Below the pieces are notes generated by a model. It was not told where the DNA came from. It ran no database searches and worked only from the letters and a program-made list of their open reading frames with translations. Positions 27,774 through 36,183 of a stretch of DNA of 64,000 nt are shown here, piece by piece. The stretch covers positions 62,001-126,000 of the forward strand of contig SVOV01000001.1 in NCBI GenBank assembly GCA_015066205.1, in the 5' to 3' direction. The position numbers and the translations under genes were made by a program. This DNA comes from Oscillospiraceae bacterium (GTDB taxonomy: Bacteria > Bacillota > Clostridia > Oscillospirales > Acutalibacteraceae). Position 1 is the first letter of the stretch, and the number at the start of each line of letters is the position of its first letter.

Positions 27774-27887
27774 TCTGACCACCGAAGCCCGTTTTAATTT
27801 ACGAAACGAAAATCAAAGTGAGCGGCACCGAAGAGTAAATATTTAATACTCTTTAACGGCATTTCAGCGTCTGTTTATATATAAAGT

Positions 27888-28136
27888 TCAGGCAGCTGTG
27901 TCACTCTGGAGCTGACGGGAGCTTTCGGGCTTAACGGGAGTGTAATAAACCTTTTCGTTAAGTCTTTCTCTTCTTGCGCTCTCGCGAAGAGCCTTCGTTC
28001 TCCTGATCTTCTTAAGAACAGCAAAAATGATCTTGTCTTCAAAGGCTACGAATTTTTCTTCGTGCATAAAGCCCCATACGATGAAAAGAGTAAATAAAAC
28101 TTCAGCGATAATTATTAATGAAAGTACAGGTGACAT
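27888..28136 (-). CDS. Small single-pass membrane protein, possible SOS-induced division inhibitor
   Basis: An 82-residue protein with one N-terminal membrane helix (about residues 3-24) and a basic, partly coiled cytoplasmic tail (KKIRRTKALRESARRERLN). AAAGGA lies about twelve bases before the ATG. Two good promoters precede it, and the nearer is bracketed by two LexA-like boxes (28171-28184, 28226-28239). Small proteins with one N-terminal helix under LexA control (SosA, YneA) block cell division in other Firmicutes; an analogous role is inferred from size, topology and operators, not from sequence similarity. It has no LysM domain. Confidence 0.7.
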   Translation of the reverse strand: MSPVLSLIIIAEVLFTLFIVWGFMHEEKFVAFEDKIIFAVLKKIRRTKALRESARRERLNEKVYYTPVKPESSRQLQSDTAA

Positions 28137-28170
28137 AATTTTTAATTCCTTTCTGTGTCAGATATTTTAT

Positions 28171-28184
28171 CGAACATTTGTTTT
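28171..28184. promoter_or_regulatory. LexA-like box, downstream of the -10
   Basis: CGAACATTTGTTTT matches the clostridial LexA form GAAC-N4-GTTT and 12 of 14 positions of CGAACAAATGTTCG read on either strand. It lies just after the predicted start point (about 28192) of the 82-residue gene, where a repressor would block elongation. Confidence 0.5.
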
Positions 28185-28198
28185 GTTGTTGTGACTGT

Positions 28199-28227
28199 AT
28201 TGTACAACATAAATTTTTGTTTGTCAA
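28199..28227 (-). promoter_or_regulatory. Sigma-A promoter of the 82-residue gene (proximal)
   Basis: Minus strand: TTGACA, 17-bp spacer, TACAAT, close to consensus. The -35 overlaps the upstream LexA-like box. Confidence 0.75.
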
Positions 28228-28239
28228 CACAAATGTTCG
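28226..28239. promoter_or_regulatory. LexA-like box overlapping the -35
   Basis: AACACAAATGTTCG shares 11 of 14 positions with CGAACAAATGTTCG. With the box at 28171 it forms an 11-bp perfect inverted repeat (CGAACATTTGT ... ACAAATGTTCG) flanking the promoter; the centres are 55 bp apart. Confidence 0.5.
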
Positions 28240-28302
28240 GAAAATGTCGAAAATCAGTCCCAAAAATGGGACACACAAGAGTTGACTTGTGTTCTTGATA
28301 AG

Positions 28303-28331
28303 AGAATAGCACAATATGTTGTGGTTGTCAA
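28303..28331 (-). promoter_or_regulatory. Distal promoter, extended -10
   Basis: Minus strand: TTGACA, 17-bp spacer including TG just before the -10, TATTCT. It would give a leader of about 160 nt to the 82-residue gene. Three further GTTCG half-sites lie upstream at 28353, 28385 and 28395, the last two exactly 10 bp apart. Confidence 0.6.
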
Positions 28332-28535
28332 CGCTTTTGACAAAAAAAGTCTGTTCGGATAAAAATAAAAATTTTTTCTTTTTTGTTCGTTTTTGTTCGA
28401 CTCTGCTGCCGTCGGAAGCTGTCTGTAGAAAAAAATAATAAAGACGGATTAAATGAAATATTTTGCACAGCGTATTTTTTCTTAAGCTCTGTTGTAGTTC
28501 CGACAACAGCAAAATATTAATTTTTATGAATGATG

Positions 28536-28564
28536 TTGACAAGATAAATTCCTGATTATAGAAT
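28536..28564 (+). promoter_or_regulatory. Sigma-A promoter of the Ig-like protein gene
   Basis: TTGACA, 17-bp spacer, TAGAAT; the AAAGGAGGGG site and ATG follow within 32 bp. Confidence 0.75.
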
Positions 28565-28595
28565 AAAATTAAGAAATCCAAAAGGAGGGGATAAA

Positions 28596-29606
28596 ATGTT
28601 CGGCTTAAAGGAACTGCTTCTTACAGGAGCTCTCTTTGCTGTCGGTGCTGTGCTTTCGGTCATTTTTCTGAAAAAGGCAACGGGAAATAAAAGGCTGCTT
28701 CTCATCCCCGCCGCAATTATTTTTATTGTTATCGTTGCTTCTTTTGTGTTTTTTTCAGATCTTCCCTCCACTTCCGCGGAAAACGGTGAATATTCCGTTT
28801 TGTCCTCGGGAAGCGGATATTCGCCTCTCAGCCTTGAAATTACGGATGCTGAATTTTCGGGAATCAACCCTTATATCGGTATCAGAATAAAGAATGACTC
28901 TGATACGGACTGTATATACGGGGAAAGCTATGACATCAGAAGAAAATCTGAAAACGGGGAATATGTATCCTCTCTCAGTAAGTATATGTCCGATTCATCG
29001 GCTTTTATTCTGAAAAGCCATACGGAACAAGTGAGAAAGTATTATATTGATGAGAAAACAGTGCCTGAGGGCGGTGTTTACCGTTTTGAATTGCCGTTTC
29101 GGGAAAAAACGAAGGATGAAGAATATACCGCCTTTGTTGAATTTCGGATCAGGTCGGGAGTAAGCGGCAGAAACAACCTTGATTTTACTATGGAAAAGGT
29201 GGTTTATGAAAACGGCAGCTTTTCTGCCGAAACGAAGGCCTCGGCTCTTCCCGATATCAGAATTTCGCCTGAAATGGGCCTTTTTATAAGGAATGGCGGA
29301 GAATGGAACGAGATAGGTGTGCTTAATGAAATTGCCCTTTCAAAGGATAATTTCGATAAAAGAATATGGCATTCCGATGTGACGGATCAGATATCTGCCG
29401 TGGATTTCAGAGCAGACAACAAAAGAGCCTGGCAGATATATGAAAAAGGGGATAACTCCGAAAACAGCCGTGTTTATGTTTTGCTTCGGCAGGATGACGG
29501 AGCATATTATTTCTGCAGCGGTGAATATAATGTAAGCGGTCTTACGGAGCCAAATTCCGATCTTTCATATTTCAGATGGATATGCTTACTGTCAGAAAAA
29601 GAATAA
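28596..29606 (+). CDS. Membrane-anchored protein with Ig-like domain
   Basis: A 336-residue protein with two N-terminal membrane helices (about 7-25 and 34-53) and an extracytoplasmic part. Residues about 70-190 fit a bacterial Ig-like (Big_14-type) domain, with strands of the form GIRIKNDSDTDCIYGESYDI and a closing GVYRFELPF strand. The rest is unrecognised. Such domains are common in clostridial surface lipoproteins and BlaR-like sensors, but there is no lipobox and no sensor domain. It has its own promoter and a strong terminator, so it is monocistronic. Function unknown. Confidence 0.75.
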   Translation: MFGLKELLLTGALFAVGAVLSVIFLKKATGNKRLLLIPAAIIFIVIVASFVFFSDLPSTSAENGEYSVLSSGSGYSPLSLEITDAEFSGINPYIGIRIKNDSDTDCIYGESYDIRRKSENGEYVSSLSKYMSDSSAFILKSHTEQVRKYYIDEKTVPEGGVYRFELPFREKTKDEEYTAFVEFRIRSGVSGRNNLDFTMEKVVYENGSFSAETKASALPDIRISPEMGLFIRNGGEWNEIGVLNEIALSKDNFDKRIWHSDVTDQISAVDFRADNKRAWQIYEKGDNSENSRVYVLLRQDDGAYYFCSGEYNVSGLTEPNSDLSYFRWICLLSEKE

Positions 29607-29614
29607 AAAAGATT

Positions 29615-29650
29615 CCGCCGACCGTAGAATTTACGGTCGGCGGATGTTTT
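29615..29650. terminator. Bidirectional terminator between convergent genes
   Basis: A perfect 12-bp stem CCGCCGACCGTA/TACGGTCGGCGG with loop GAATT; A-rich before and T-rich after on the + strand. Confidence 0.8.
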
Positions 29651-29707
29651 GATACAGAGTATATCCTTTATACCTCAGCATCGGTATAGGGGGAGGAGAA
29701 TATTTAA

Positions 29708-32167
29708 TTACTTAAGCCATTGTCTGCTGTCTTCAAGGCCTACCGAGGCACGGAGAATAAGTCTTGCATCTGATGCGGTAATTTCCGCCTTTTTGTCAAC
29801 CTCTGCGGCGGTCTTCTGTGCATCGGTCAGTTTTTCAAGACCGACGGATGCCCTGAGGGCAAGTCTTGCATCGGCGGCACTTATTTTTCCGTCACCGTCG
29901 GTGTCTCCCATAATAATAAGAGTCATTACCGAGGCGTCGGGGAGAACAAGGGTCATTCCCGTGGCGGGGAGAGTATTATCCGTTATAAGTGCTCCCGAGA
30001 TATCCTTGATAACAGCATTTTTTCTTGCCTGTGACAGAAGCTGCTTTGCCGTAAGTCCCGAATTTATGAGGATGAAGCTTCCCTCGGCTCTTGCGTTCTC
30101 TGAATCGGAAAATGCCTTTTCAAGAATTGGAAGCTCCGTATGACCGCTGATATATTTTCTGCAGTCATTACAGTAAACACCCGCCGTATATCCGACATTT
30201 TCTGTTGTTGCGGGAGTTTCGGGAATGTTTTCTGTATTCAGATGGTTATTCTCATCAATTGCGGTTGCCTCAAATGTGCTGTAATCACATCTTTCACAGG
30301 TGACAAAAGCTTTATTGCCGACAGAAACACAGGTAGCGGTTTTCTCATCGTGCAAAATTTCCTTATGTCCCAAAGCGGGAACGGTCTCCTGTTTTTTGGT
30401 AACGGCATTACATACCGAGCAGTGCTTACCCTCGGAAAGGCCCGTTTCGGTACAGGTGGGTTCTGCAGGCGGGTCGGAAACCTCCTTATGTCCCAAAGCG
30501 GGAACGGTCTCCTGCTTTTTGGTAACGGCATTACATACCGAGCAGTGCTTTCCTTCAGTCAGCCCCGTTTCGGTACAAGAGGGTGCGACGGCGCTGTCCG
30601 TGACCTCGGAGTGTCCCGTTGCGGGGAGCTCCTCGTAGGTGGAATGATCGCATCTTGAACAGGTATAATAATCATTCCAGCCGATGTCGTTGCAGGAAGG
30701 AGATTTTTTCTGATGGAAAATTCTATCATGGCCGAGTGCGGGGACGGGTGTTCCTCCGCTTAAAAGTGTTTTACAGTTTTTGCATATAACGGAGTTCGTA
30801 ACACCGGGAGAAACACAGCCTGCGGGGGTTCCCGTGACGGTTTCAGTTTCAGAGTGTGAGCAGACGGCAGAATATTCATATTTTACTCTTGTAAGCGAGA
30901 AGTCAGAATTCGGATTTGAGTTAATGTCGCAGATAATATAGCCGTCAGTGTAGGTCATACCGAAAATATTATAGTAAGGGGGCATTTCGGGGGAATATAG
31001 CTTTACGGCCTCTCCCGAGGCAGGTGAGAGTCTGTAAACATCCTTTGAAATTGAGAAAAGAAGACTGTCCCCCGCTTTTGTAAGAGCGGAAAAGTTTCCG
31101 CTCCAGGCAGAAAGCTGCGAATCCATCCAGTATTCGGAAAAGCTGTATAATACAGCTCCCGTTCTCATATTTCTGACAGAAGCATCATTGGAGCCTGAGG
31201 GCGCTTCAAGATAATAAATATCATCTCCGACAAGAACGAACTCGGTAAAGGAGCTCTGCCAGAAGCCGTTATCAAAGGCGGTGTCGGTCGGTGTGGTGTC
31301 AAAGTCATTTGCGCTGTGTCCCGTTGCCTTTATTCCCGCTGTTGAGCGGAGGAAATTTTCGTGCATTACTCTGCCCGATGTCCCCGCGCCGTTTCCGTAG
31401 GAGATATCGTCCCAGGTAACATCAACATGGTATGCCTTGCCGCCGATATAAACAATATTCCAGCCGTGGTTAAGGGCTTGTGAGGAGCAGTAATAGTTTT
31501 CTATTCCCACTCTTTGTAAGAGGTACATATATGCCATAGCATAGCCCTGACAGACAGCAAGCTTATTCGCAAAAGCACCGTATGCGGTGTGAATAACTCT
31601 GTTTGTGCCCGTAAAATCATATTCCGTATTTACTGCAAGCCTGTCGTGAAGCAACAGAGCCTTTTCCGTTTCCGAAAGAGAGGAATTTCCCTCAATACCC
31701 GAAAGAAGCTTGTCGGCTTTCTCATAAAAAGCCTCCATACAGGCCTTATATTCAGCGGGAGTATCAGTAAAATCGCAGTATTCCACTACTAAATTGATTA
31801 TATTCCCCGAATAACTGTAGAAGCTGTAGGAAAGCGAATAAACACCGAATGCCTCAGGCATATGATACCAGATAAAATCAGAGGCATATTCACTGGCGCT
31901 TACGGGGATATTGAACTGCGAAACAGGGATAGTGGTTTTACATTCGAGAAATTCCCCGAGAAGATATTCCCTGAATTCGTCGGTATCAACAAGGCTCTCT
32001 ATAATTTCAACTGAGCCCGTCATATCGGCGGGGGAATCATAGAGCCTCGGAGTCAGGGACTCCGAAACAATAAGCTCCCCATCCTCATAAGCCGATGCTG
32101 TAAGTGTAAGCCCTGCGGTAATAAGTAAGACAGAAAGAAGAACTGCAACCGTTTTTTTAATTATCAT
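29708..32167 (-). CDS. Secreted transglutaminase-like protein with CxxC repeats and C-terminal dockerin
   Basis: About 819 residues: a signal peptide (to about residue 27), then a transglutaminase-like cysteine-protease fold at about 170-260. Its triad is visible in AVCQGYAMAY (Cys), LNHGWNIVYI (His) and HVDVTWDD (Asp). A propeller-like stretch follows, then four or five Cys-x-x-Cys modules of the C-x-x-T-G-L-x-x-G-x-x-C-x-x-C type, two of them nearly identical. A type I dockerin with two Ca-binding loops (DTDGDGKISAADARLALR and a degenerate second copy, DKKAEITASDARLILR) ends the protein. It may cleave or cross-link peptides at a surface. The ATG at 32167 has GGTGAG just upstream; a GTG nine bases earlier is less likely. 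It starts 18 bp after the GH42 gene, so they form one operon. Confidence 0.88.
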   Translation of the reverse strand: MIIKKTVAVLLSVLLITAGLTLTASAYEDGELIVSESLTPRLYDSPADMTGSVEIIESLVDTDEFREYLLGEFLECKTTIPVSQFNIPVSASEYASDFIWYHMPEAFGVYSLSYSFYSYSGNIINLVVEYCDFTDTPAEYKACMEAFYEKADKLLSGIEGNSSLSETEKALLLHDRLAVNTEYDFTGTNRVIHTAYGAFANKLAVCQGYAMAYMYLLQRVGIENYYCSSQALNHGWNIVYIGGKAYHVDVTWDDISYGNGAGTSGRVMHENFLRSTAGIKATGHSANDFDTTPTDTAFDNGFWQSSFTEFVLVGDDIYYLEAPSGSNDASVRNMRTGAVLYSFSEYWMDSQLSAWSGNFSALTKAGDSLLFSISKDVYRLSPASGEAVKLYSPEMPPYYNIFGMTYTDGYIICDINSNPNSDFSLTRVKYEYSAVCSHSETETVTGTPAGCVSPGVTNSVICKNCKTLLSGGTPVPALGHDRIFHQKKSPSCNDIGWNDYYTCSRCDHSTYEELPATGHSEVTDSAVAPSCTETGLTEGKHCSVCNAVTKKQETVPALGHKEVSDPPAEPTCTETGLSEGKHCSVCNAVTKKQETVPALGHKEILHDEKTATCVSVGNKAFVTCERCDYSTFEATAIDENNHLNTENIPETPATTENVGYTAGVYCNDCRKYISGHTELPILEKAFSDSENARAEGSFILINSGLTAKQLLSQARKNAVIKDISGALITDNTLPATGMTLVLPDASVMTLIIMGDTDGDGKISAADARLALRASVGLEKLTDAQKTAAEVDKKAEITASDARLILRASVGLEDSRQWLK

Positions 32168-32185
32168 TTCTCTCACCTGTATAAT

Positions 32186-34183
32186 TTATTTAAGAACAAG
32201 ATATCCGCAAAGAGGAAGAGTTATTTCACCCGAAACCTCTTTTTCTCCGAAAATATCAAAATATACCCTGTCAAGAACGGCAGTCTGTATTTTGTCGGAG
32301 AAATTGAAAAGGAAAATATGCTCTCCTCTTTTTCTTATAAGAACTTCCTTTGAAGCGGTAATTCCCGTGTCGGGAGTAATTCCCGCATCCTTTATGAGCA
32401 TTTCGCAGAAATCGTCGGTGAAATCGCCGTCATTTCTGAAGGCGGTATAATAAGCCTTGCCCTTGCCGTAGGCATTTCTTGTAACGGCGGGCTGACCCTT
32501 ATAAAAGCCCGAGGTGTAGGTTCCCAGAACCTCGGCTCCTCTTGAATGAATGACATCAAGAACGACCTCAGTCTTATATGTCTTACCGCAAAGCTCTGCC
32601 GTTCCCTCTTTTCCCTCGGGAATTCCGCTTGATTCCTCAGCCCATATTCCGAAGACCTCCTTGAGCTCATCTGCGGGAAGACCGCCGTAAAATACCATAT
32701 CGTCGGTATCGGTTACCGCAAAAAGATATGTGGCAACAAAACTGCCGCCATTTTCTACATATTCTTTGATTTTATCCTTTACGCCGTCCTTTATCATATA
32801 CATAAAGGGAGCAATAACAAGGGCATATTTCGTAAAGTCATCCGTTTCGGAAATTACATCGCAGGAAATACCCCGAATTGAAAACTGACGGTGCCATTTC
32901 TCACATTCTCCGAAATAATCTCTTCTTTTGTTGTTGAAGCCGTGGAAATATTCCGTCGCGTGAGAATTATCCCAGTCGCAGATAACGGCAACCTGACTTT
33001 TACATTCACTGCCTGTAATATCTCCCAGCTTTTTCAGCTTTTCACCGAGAGAGGCTACCTCTCTGAAAACTCTTGTTTCATTGGTGCCTATATGGTCAAT
33101 CACGGCACCGTGGAATTTCTCGTGGCCTCCGCGGCTTTTTCTCCACTGGAAATACTGCACAGAGTCTGCCCCGTGGGCTACTGCAAGAAGAGAGCTCTGT
33201 GCGTGACGGCCGGGCTCGGGAATCACATTTACATCTCTCCAGTTTACGAGAGAGGGGGAGCTTTCCATAAGGAAAAAGGGCTTTCCGCCGCCCATAGAAC
33301 GGTAAATATCATAATAAAAAGTCCATTCTCTGCCGATCTCAAGCGAATCCTCAATTTCAAAGGGCGGATATGAGTCATAGGAAACAAGGTCAAGCTTTTT
33401 TGCCATTTCCTGATAATTTATGCCGTTATAAACTCCCATAAAATTGGTCGTTATCGGTATAGAGGGCGTCAGCTCTCTTAAGGGGGCTATCTCATTTTCA
33501 AAAAATGAAATATGGCTGTCCGATACAAAACGGCTCCAGCAGAGCTTAAGCGCGGGAACATGGTTTTCGCCTCTGAATTTCGGGGATGATATCTGACTCC
33601 AGTCTGTCACTCTGTGACTCCAGAAGCCGTTCCACCATTTGAAATTCAGCTTTTCAAGGTCATTGTCATACTCCTTTTTCAGCCACTCCCTGAAGGCCTC
33701 CTGACACAATTCACAGTGGCATTCTCCCGAATACTCATTTGATATGTGCCACATCTGAAGAGCGGGGTGGTCCTTATACCTTTCGGCAAGAAGACGGTTT
33801 ATGTTTCTTACCTTTTCACGGTAAACGGGCGAGGTCAGACAGTGGTTATGGCGTACCCCGAATTCATTTCGGATTCCCGTTTCCTCAACCCTTAAGACCT
33901 CGGGATATTTCTGACTGAGCCATGGCGGTCTTGCCCCCGAGGGCGTCGCAAGAACAGCCTTTATACCGTTGTCATTCATCTTATCGAGAATGGTATCAAG
34001 GAAAGAAAAGTCATATACTCCCTCCTCGGGCTCAATAAGCGACCACGCGAAAATTCCCACTGTGGCACTGTTTATTCCCGCCTCCTTCATAAGGCGCATA
34101 TCCTCATCCCAGATATGGGGAGTGTTTATCCATTGATCGGGGTTATAATCTCCCCCGTGAACTATATATCCCAAAGGCTTCAT
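32186..34183 (-). CDS. Beta-galactosidase, GH42 family
   Basis: A 665-residue cytoplasmic glycosidase. The GH42 TIM barrel shows the acid/base Glu in WHISNEYSG (about residue 150) and the nucleophile Glu in FFLMESSPS (about 310). A cysteine cluster GECHCELC right after the acid/base is the zinc-binding site typical of many GH42 enzymes. The trimerisation (flavodoxin-like) domain (about 400-600) and a small C-terminal beta domain follow. It releases terminal beta-galactose from imported oligosaccharides such as galactan or mucin fragments. The start has GGAGGG. The dockerin protein gene follows in the same direction. Confidence 0.93.
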   Translation of the reverse strand: MKPLGYIVHGGDYNPDQWINTPHIWDEDMRLMKEAGINSATVGIFAWSLIEPEEGVYDFSFLDTILDKMNDNGIKAVLATPSGARPPWLSQKYPEVLRVEETGIRNEFGVRHNHCLTSPVYREKVRNINRLLAERYKDHPALQMWHISNEYSGECHCELCQEAFREWLKKEYDNDLEKLNFKWWNGFWSHRVTDWSQISSPKFRGENHVPALKLCWSRFVSDSHISFFENEIAPLRELTPSIPITTNFMGVYNGINYQEMAKKLDLVSYDSYPPFEIEDSLEIGREWTFYYDIYRSMGGGKPFFLMESSPSLVNWRDVNVIPEPGRHAQSSLLAVAHGADSVQYFQWRKSRGGHEKFHGAVIDHIGTNETRVFREVASLGEKLKKLGDITGSECKSQVAVICDWDNSHATEYFHGFNNKRRDYFGECEKWHRQFSIRGISCDVISETDDFTKYALVIAPFMYMIKDGVKDKIKEYVENGGSFVATYLFAVTDTDDMVFYGGLPADELKEVFGIWAEESSGIPEGKEGTAELCGKTYKTEVVLDVIHSRGAEVLGTYTSGFYKGQPAVTRNAYGKGKAYYTAFRNDGDFTDDFCEMLIKDAGITPDTGITASKEVLIRKRGEHIFLFNFSDKIQTAVLDRVYFDIFGEKEVSGEITLPLCGYLVLK

Positions 34184-34270
34184 AAATATCCCTCCGTATC
34201 GTTATATAACTAAAATAACATAATTAATAAATAAAAACAACAGAAACCTGAAATTGCCGCAGAATGAAAA

Positions 34271-34307
34271 AATAACCGCTCTCACTTTCGGGAGAGCGGC
34301 TGTTATT
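34271..34307 (-). terminator. Terminator after the secreted metallophosphoesterase gene
   Basis: An 8-bp stem CCGCTCTC/GAGAGCGG extended by AATAA/TTATT, with TTATTTTTTC following on the minus strand, just past the stop at 34314. Confidence 0.8.
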
Positions 34308-34313
34308 GTGTGC

Positions 34314-35990
34314 TTATGCTATCATTGCGAAAAGCATATGGAAGAAATCGAAGATCTTCTTGAAGAATGCTCTTATTTTATCAAGGAAGCTTTCCGCGTC
34401 TTCGCTGCTTTCATATCCGGGGAGAGTGACATTATTGTCAGCGGGAGCGCTGTCAACACCGAATTCTCCGAGAACGGGAAGAACTACTGAGGTTACAAAA
34501 AGCTCGGCACCTCTGAATTTATCAACGGAATTTCCCACCGCATTTATAATATCGGAAGAAATATTAAAGTCTAAAAGGGAAGCTACATAATTAAGAACTG
34601 CGATAAATTCATCGGCTGTCACATCACTGAAGGCATAGTTTATCGCTACTGCGAGAATTCTTGTGAAAAGAATCATTTCATCGGAATAGGCGGCATAATT
34701 TTCATCACCCTCGACCTGTGCCTGATATATTTCAACAACAAGATCAAGCGTTGTTCTGTAGTCGGTTTCCGGGAAATCTATTTTAAGCTCTTTTGCCATT
34801 GCCTCTACGGATTTTTCACCCTCTGCGGCATCCTTTTCATAAATGGGAAGAGAAACGATTTCTTCAAGCTTCACTGCAGCTCTTTCAACAACGGAATTGA
34901 TGGTTTCGTCATCTGTTTTGAGAATTCTTTTGAGCTGAGATGCTTTTATATAAGAGCTGATAACAGCCTTTACACCTGTGTAAGTATAGTTTTTTGCATA
35001 CAAGAGGAAATTGCTTTCCATAAGCTTAGCTGCGTTTTCGTGAATTCCTTCGGGTACAAGGGAAGTGTCAATACTGCGGACATAGTCAGTAGTGATATTT
35101 ACCTTTTCTCCGAAGGTAACAACTCTGAAAGCACAGGGATACTGTGTAAGAGAGTTTGTAACAGCCTCATAAATTGTATTTCCGTTTTCGGATGTGTAAG
35201 ATGTCACATCGTGATTATGGGTATGCGCCGTGAAAATATATTTTACACCGCCGTCAGCGAGAACATCGGCAAGGCGGTAGCTGTCCTTTGTAACGATAGC
35301 GCCTGTGTGGATCTTTGCACCGAGAATATAATGCTCAACAAGGTTATGATGCATCATTGCAATAACCTTCTTTCCCTGTGCCTTTGCAGCTTTAAGCTGT
35401 GTTTCTATCCAGTCAATTCTTTCTTCTGTCATTCCGTGAGGGGAGAGCTTCGGTGTGCAGGAATCTATACCGAGAAGCATATATCCGTTTTTAAGGTCAG
35501 CCAGATAACAGCCGGAATCAGGGTCGTTTGCGACGGCAGTGTTATAACCGAATTCAGCATAAATGCTTTCAAATTCTGCGACGGTGGTCTTATAAAGGTC
35601 GTGGTTTCCGGGAACTACGAAAACCTCTTTACCCGTGGTGCTTTCAAATTCCCGAAGCATACCTGCAAGGTATTCGTGCTCCTCAATAAGTCCGTTATTT
35701 GTAACATCACCGGGAAGAATAACGAATTCGCTCTCGTTTTCGGCGGCCTTTTCAAGAAAAGCCTTTATGATAGCATAGGATTCATAAACCATCTGACCGC
35801 CCGACGCGGCGTGGAAATATTCTTCGCTTAAGGAATTCTTTTTCTTTACAGACTCTGCGAAGGAATCCTCAAGGTCAAGGTGAAGGTCGTTTGCAACGGT
35901 AATAATAATGTCGGCTTGAGCGGCAAAGGCGGGAACGATACAGCCGATGGCTAAAACAAGGGTCAGAAGCAGGGATATGAGCTTTTTCAT
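34314..35990 (-). CDS. Secreted metallophosphoesterase with amphipathic heptad tail
   Basis: A 558-residue protein with a signal peptide (to about residue 24, VPAFAAQA) and a calcineurin-like domain. Metal-binding blocks: VANDLHLD (about 35), LPGDVTNNG (about 95), VPGNHDLY (about 128), MMHHN (about 216) and FTAHTHNH (about 258). Phosphoesterases of this layout act on phosphate esters outside the cell. A helical region of about 250 residues follows. The last 24 residues form F-L-D-K-I-R-A, F-F-K-K-I-F-D, F-F-H-M-L-F-A, the same heptad pattern as the giant protein's tail. No LPxTG or second hydrophobic anchor is present, so this tail may hold it at the membrane. It has its own promoter and terminator. 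Confidence 0.87.
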   Translation of the reverse strand: MKKLISLLLTLVLAIGCIVPAFAAQADIIITVANDLHLDLEDSFAESVKKKNSLSEEYFHAASGGQMVYESYAIIKAFLEKAAENESEFVILPGDVTNNGLIEEHEYLAGMLREFESTTGKEVFVVPGNHDLYKTTVAEFESIYAEFGYNTAVANDPDSGCYLADLKNGYMLLGIDSCTPKLSPHGMTEERIDWIETQLKAAKAQGKKVIAMMHHNLVEHYILGAKIHTGAIVTKDSYRLADVLADGGVKYIFTAHTHNHDVTSYTSENGNTIYEAVTNSLTQYPCAFRVVTFGEKVNITTDYVRSIDTSLVPEGIHENAAKLMESNFLLYAKNYTYTGVKAVISSYIKASQLKRILKTDDETINSVVERAAVKLEEIVSLPIYEKDAAEGEKSVEAMAKELKIDFPETDYRTTLDLVVEIYQAQVEGDENYAAYSDEMILFTRILAVAINYAFSDVTADEFIAVLNYVASLLDFNISSDIINAVGNSVDKFRGAELFVTSVVLPVLGEFGVDSAPADNNVTLPGYESSEDAESFLDKIRAFFKKIFDFFHMLFAMIA

Positions 35991-36021
35991 TGTAATATCT
36001 CCTTCATAATAATTTAATTTT

Positions 36022-36051
36022 ATATTACAGTATATTTTTTTGCAGTGTCAA
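36022..36051 (-). promoter_or_regulatory. Candidate promoter of the secreted metallophosphoesterase gene
   Basis: Minus strand: TTGACA with an 18-bp spacer and TAATAT; a TGTAAT at 16 bp is an alternative -10. GAAGGAG and ATG follow. Confidence 0.55.
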
Positions 36052-36081
36052 CAAGGATAAGCTTTTTCGGTGTAGAAAAAA

Positions 36082-36124
36082 AACCCTGATTTTTGTGATT
36101 TTGCACAAAAGTCAGGGGGTTTAT
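36082..36124 (-). terminator. Terminator after the MATE gene
   Basis: A 14-bp stem (CCCTGATTTTTGTG paired with CACAAAAGTCAGGG, one G-T pair) with a 6-nt loop, followed by T-rich sequence on the minus strand. It separates the MATE gene from the phosphoesterase gene. Confidence 0.8.
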
Positions 36125-36183
36125 ATAAAAAAACAGTTAATTTGTTGTTGATATATCTGTTTTTTTTGCGGTAAAAGCCGTAA

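Larger units (their letters stand above)
27163..27887. other. Gene-poor 725-bp interval
   Basis: Contains the terminator hairpin, the 13-bp tandem repeat, a minus-strand hairpin, and a 14-15-bp degenerate repeat. I see no supportable gene: the longest frame on the minus strand (27227-27499) runs through the tandem repeat and has no ribosome site. A 10-codon frame (27528-27560) has a purine-rich upstream stretch but nothing else to support it. Confidence 0.7.

Noticed and set aside
28102-28581. 159-codon frame over the LexA-like region
   Set aside because: It covers two strong promoters and overlaps the better-supported 82-residue gene; composition is that of A+T-rich non-coding DNA.
29708-32167. 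Cellulosome component
   Set aside because: Dockerins are present here and at 62385, but no cohesin or scaffoldin is seen and the attached domains are not cellulases.
35040-35831. 263-codon frame opposite the secreted metallophosphoesterase
   Set aside because: The opposite strand encodes a full set of metallophosphoesterase motifs; this frame is Cys- and Phe-rich without any recognisable pattern.
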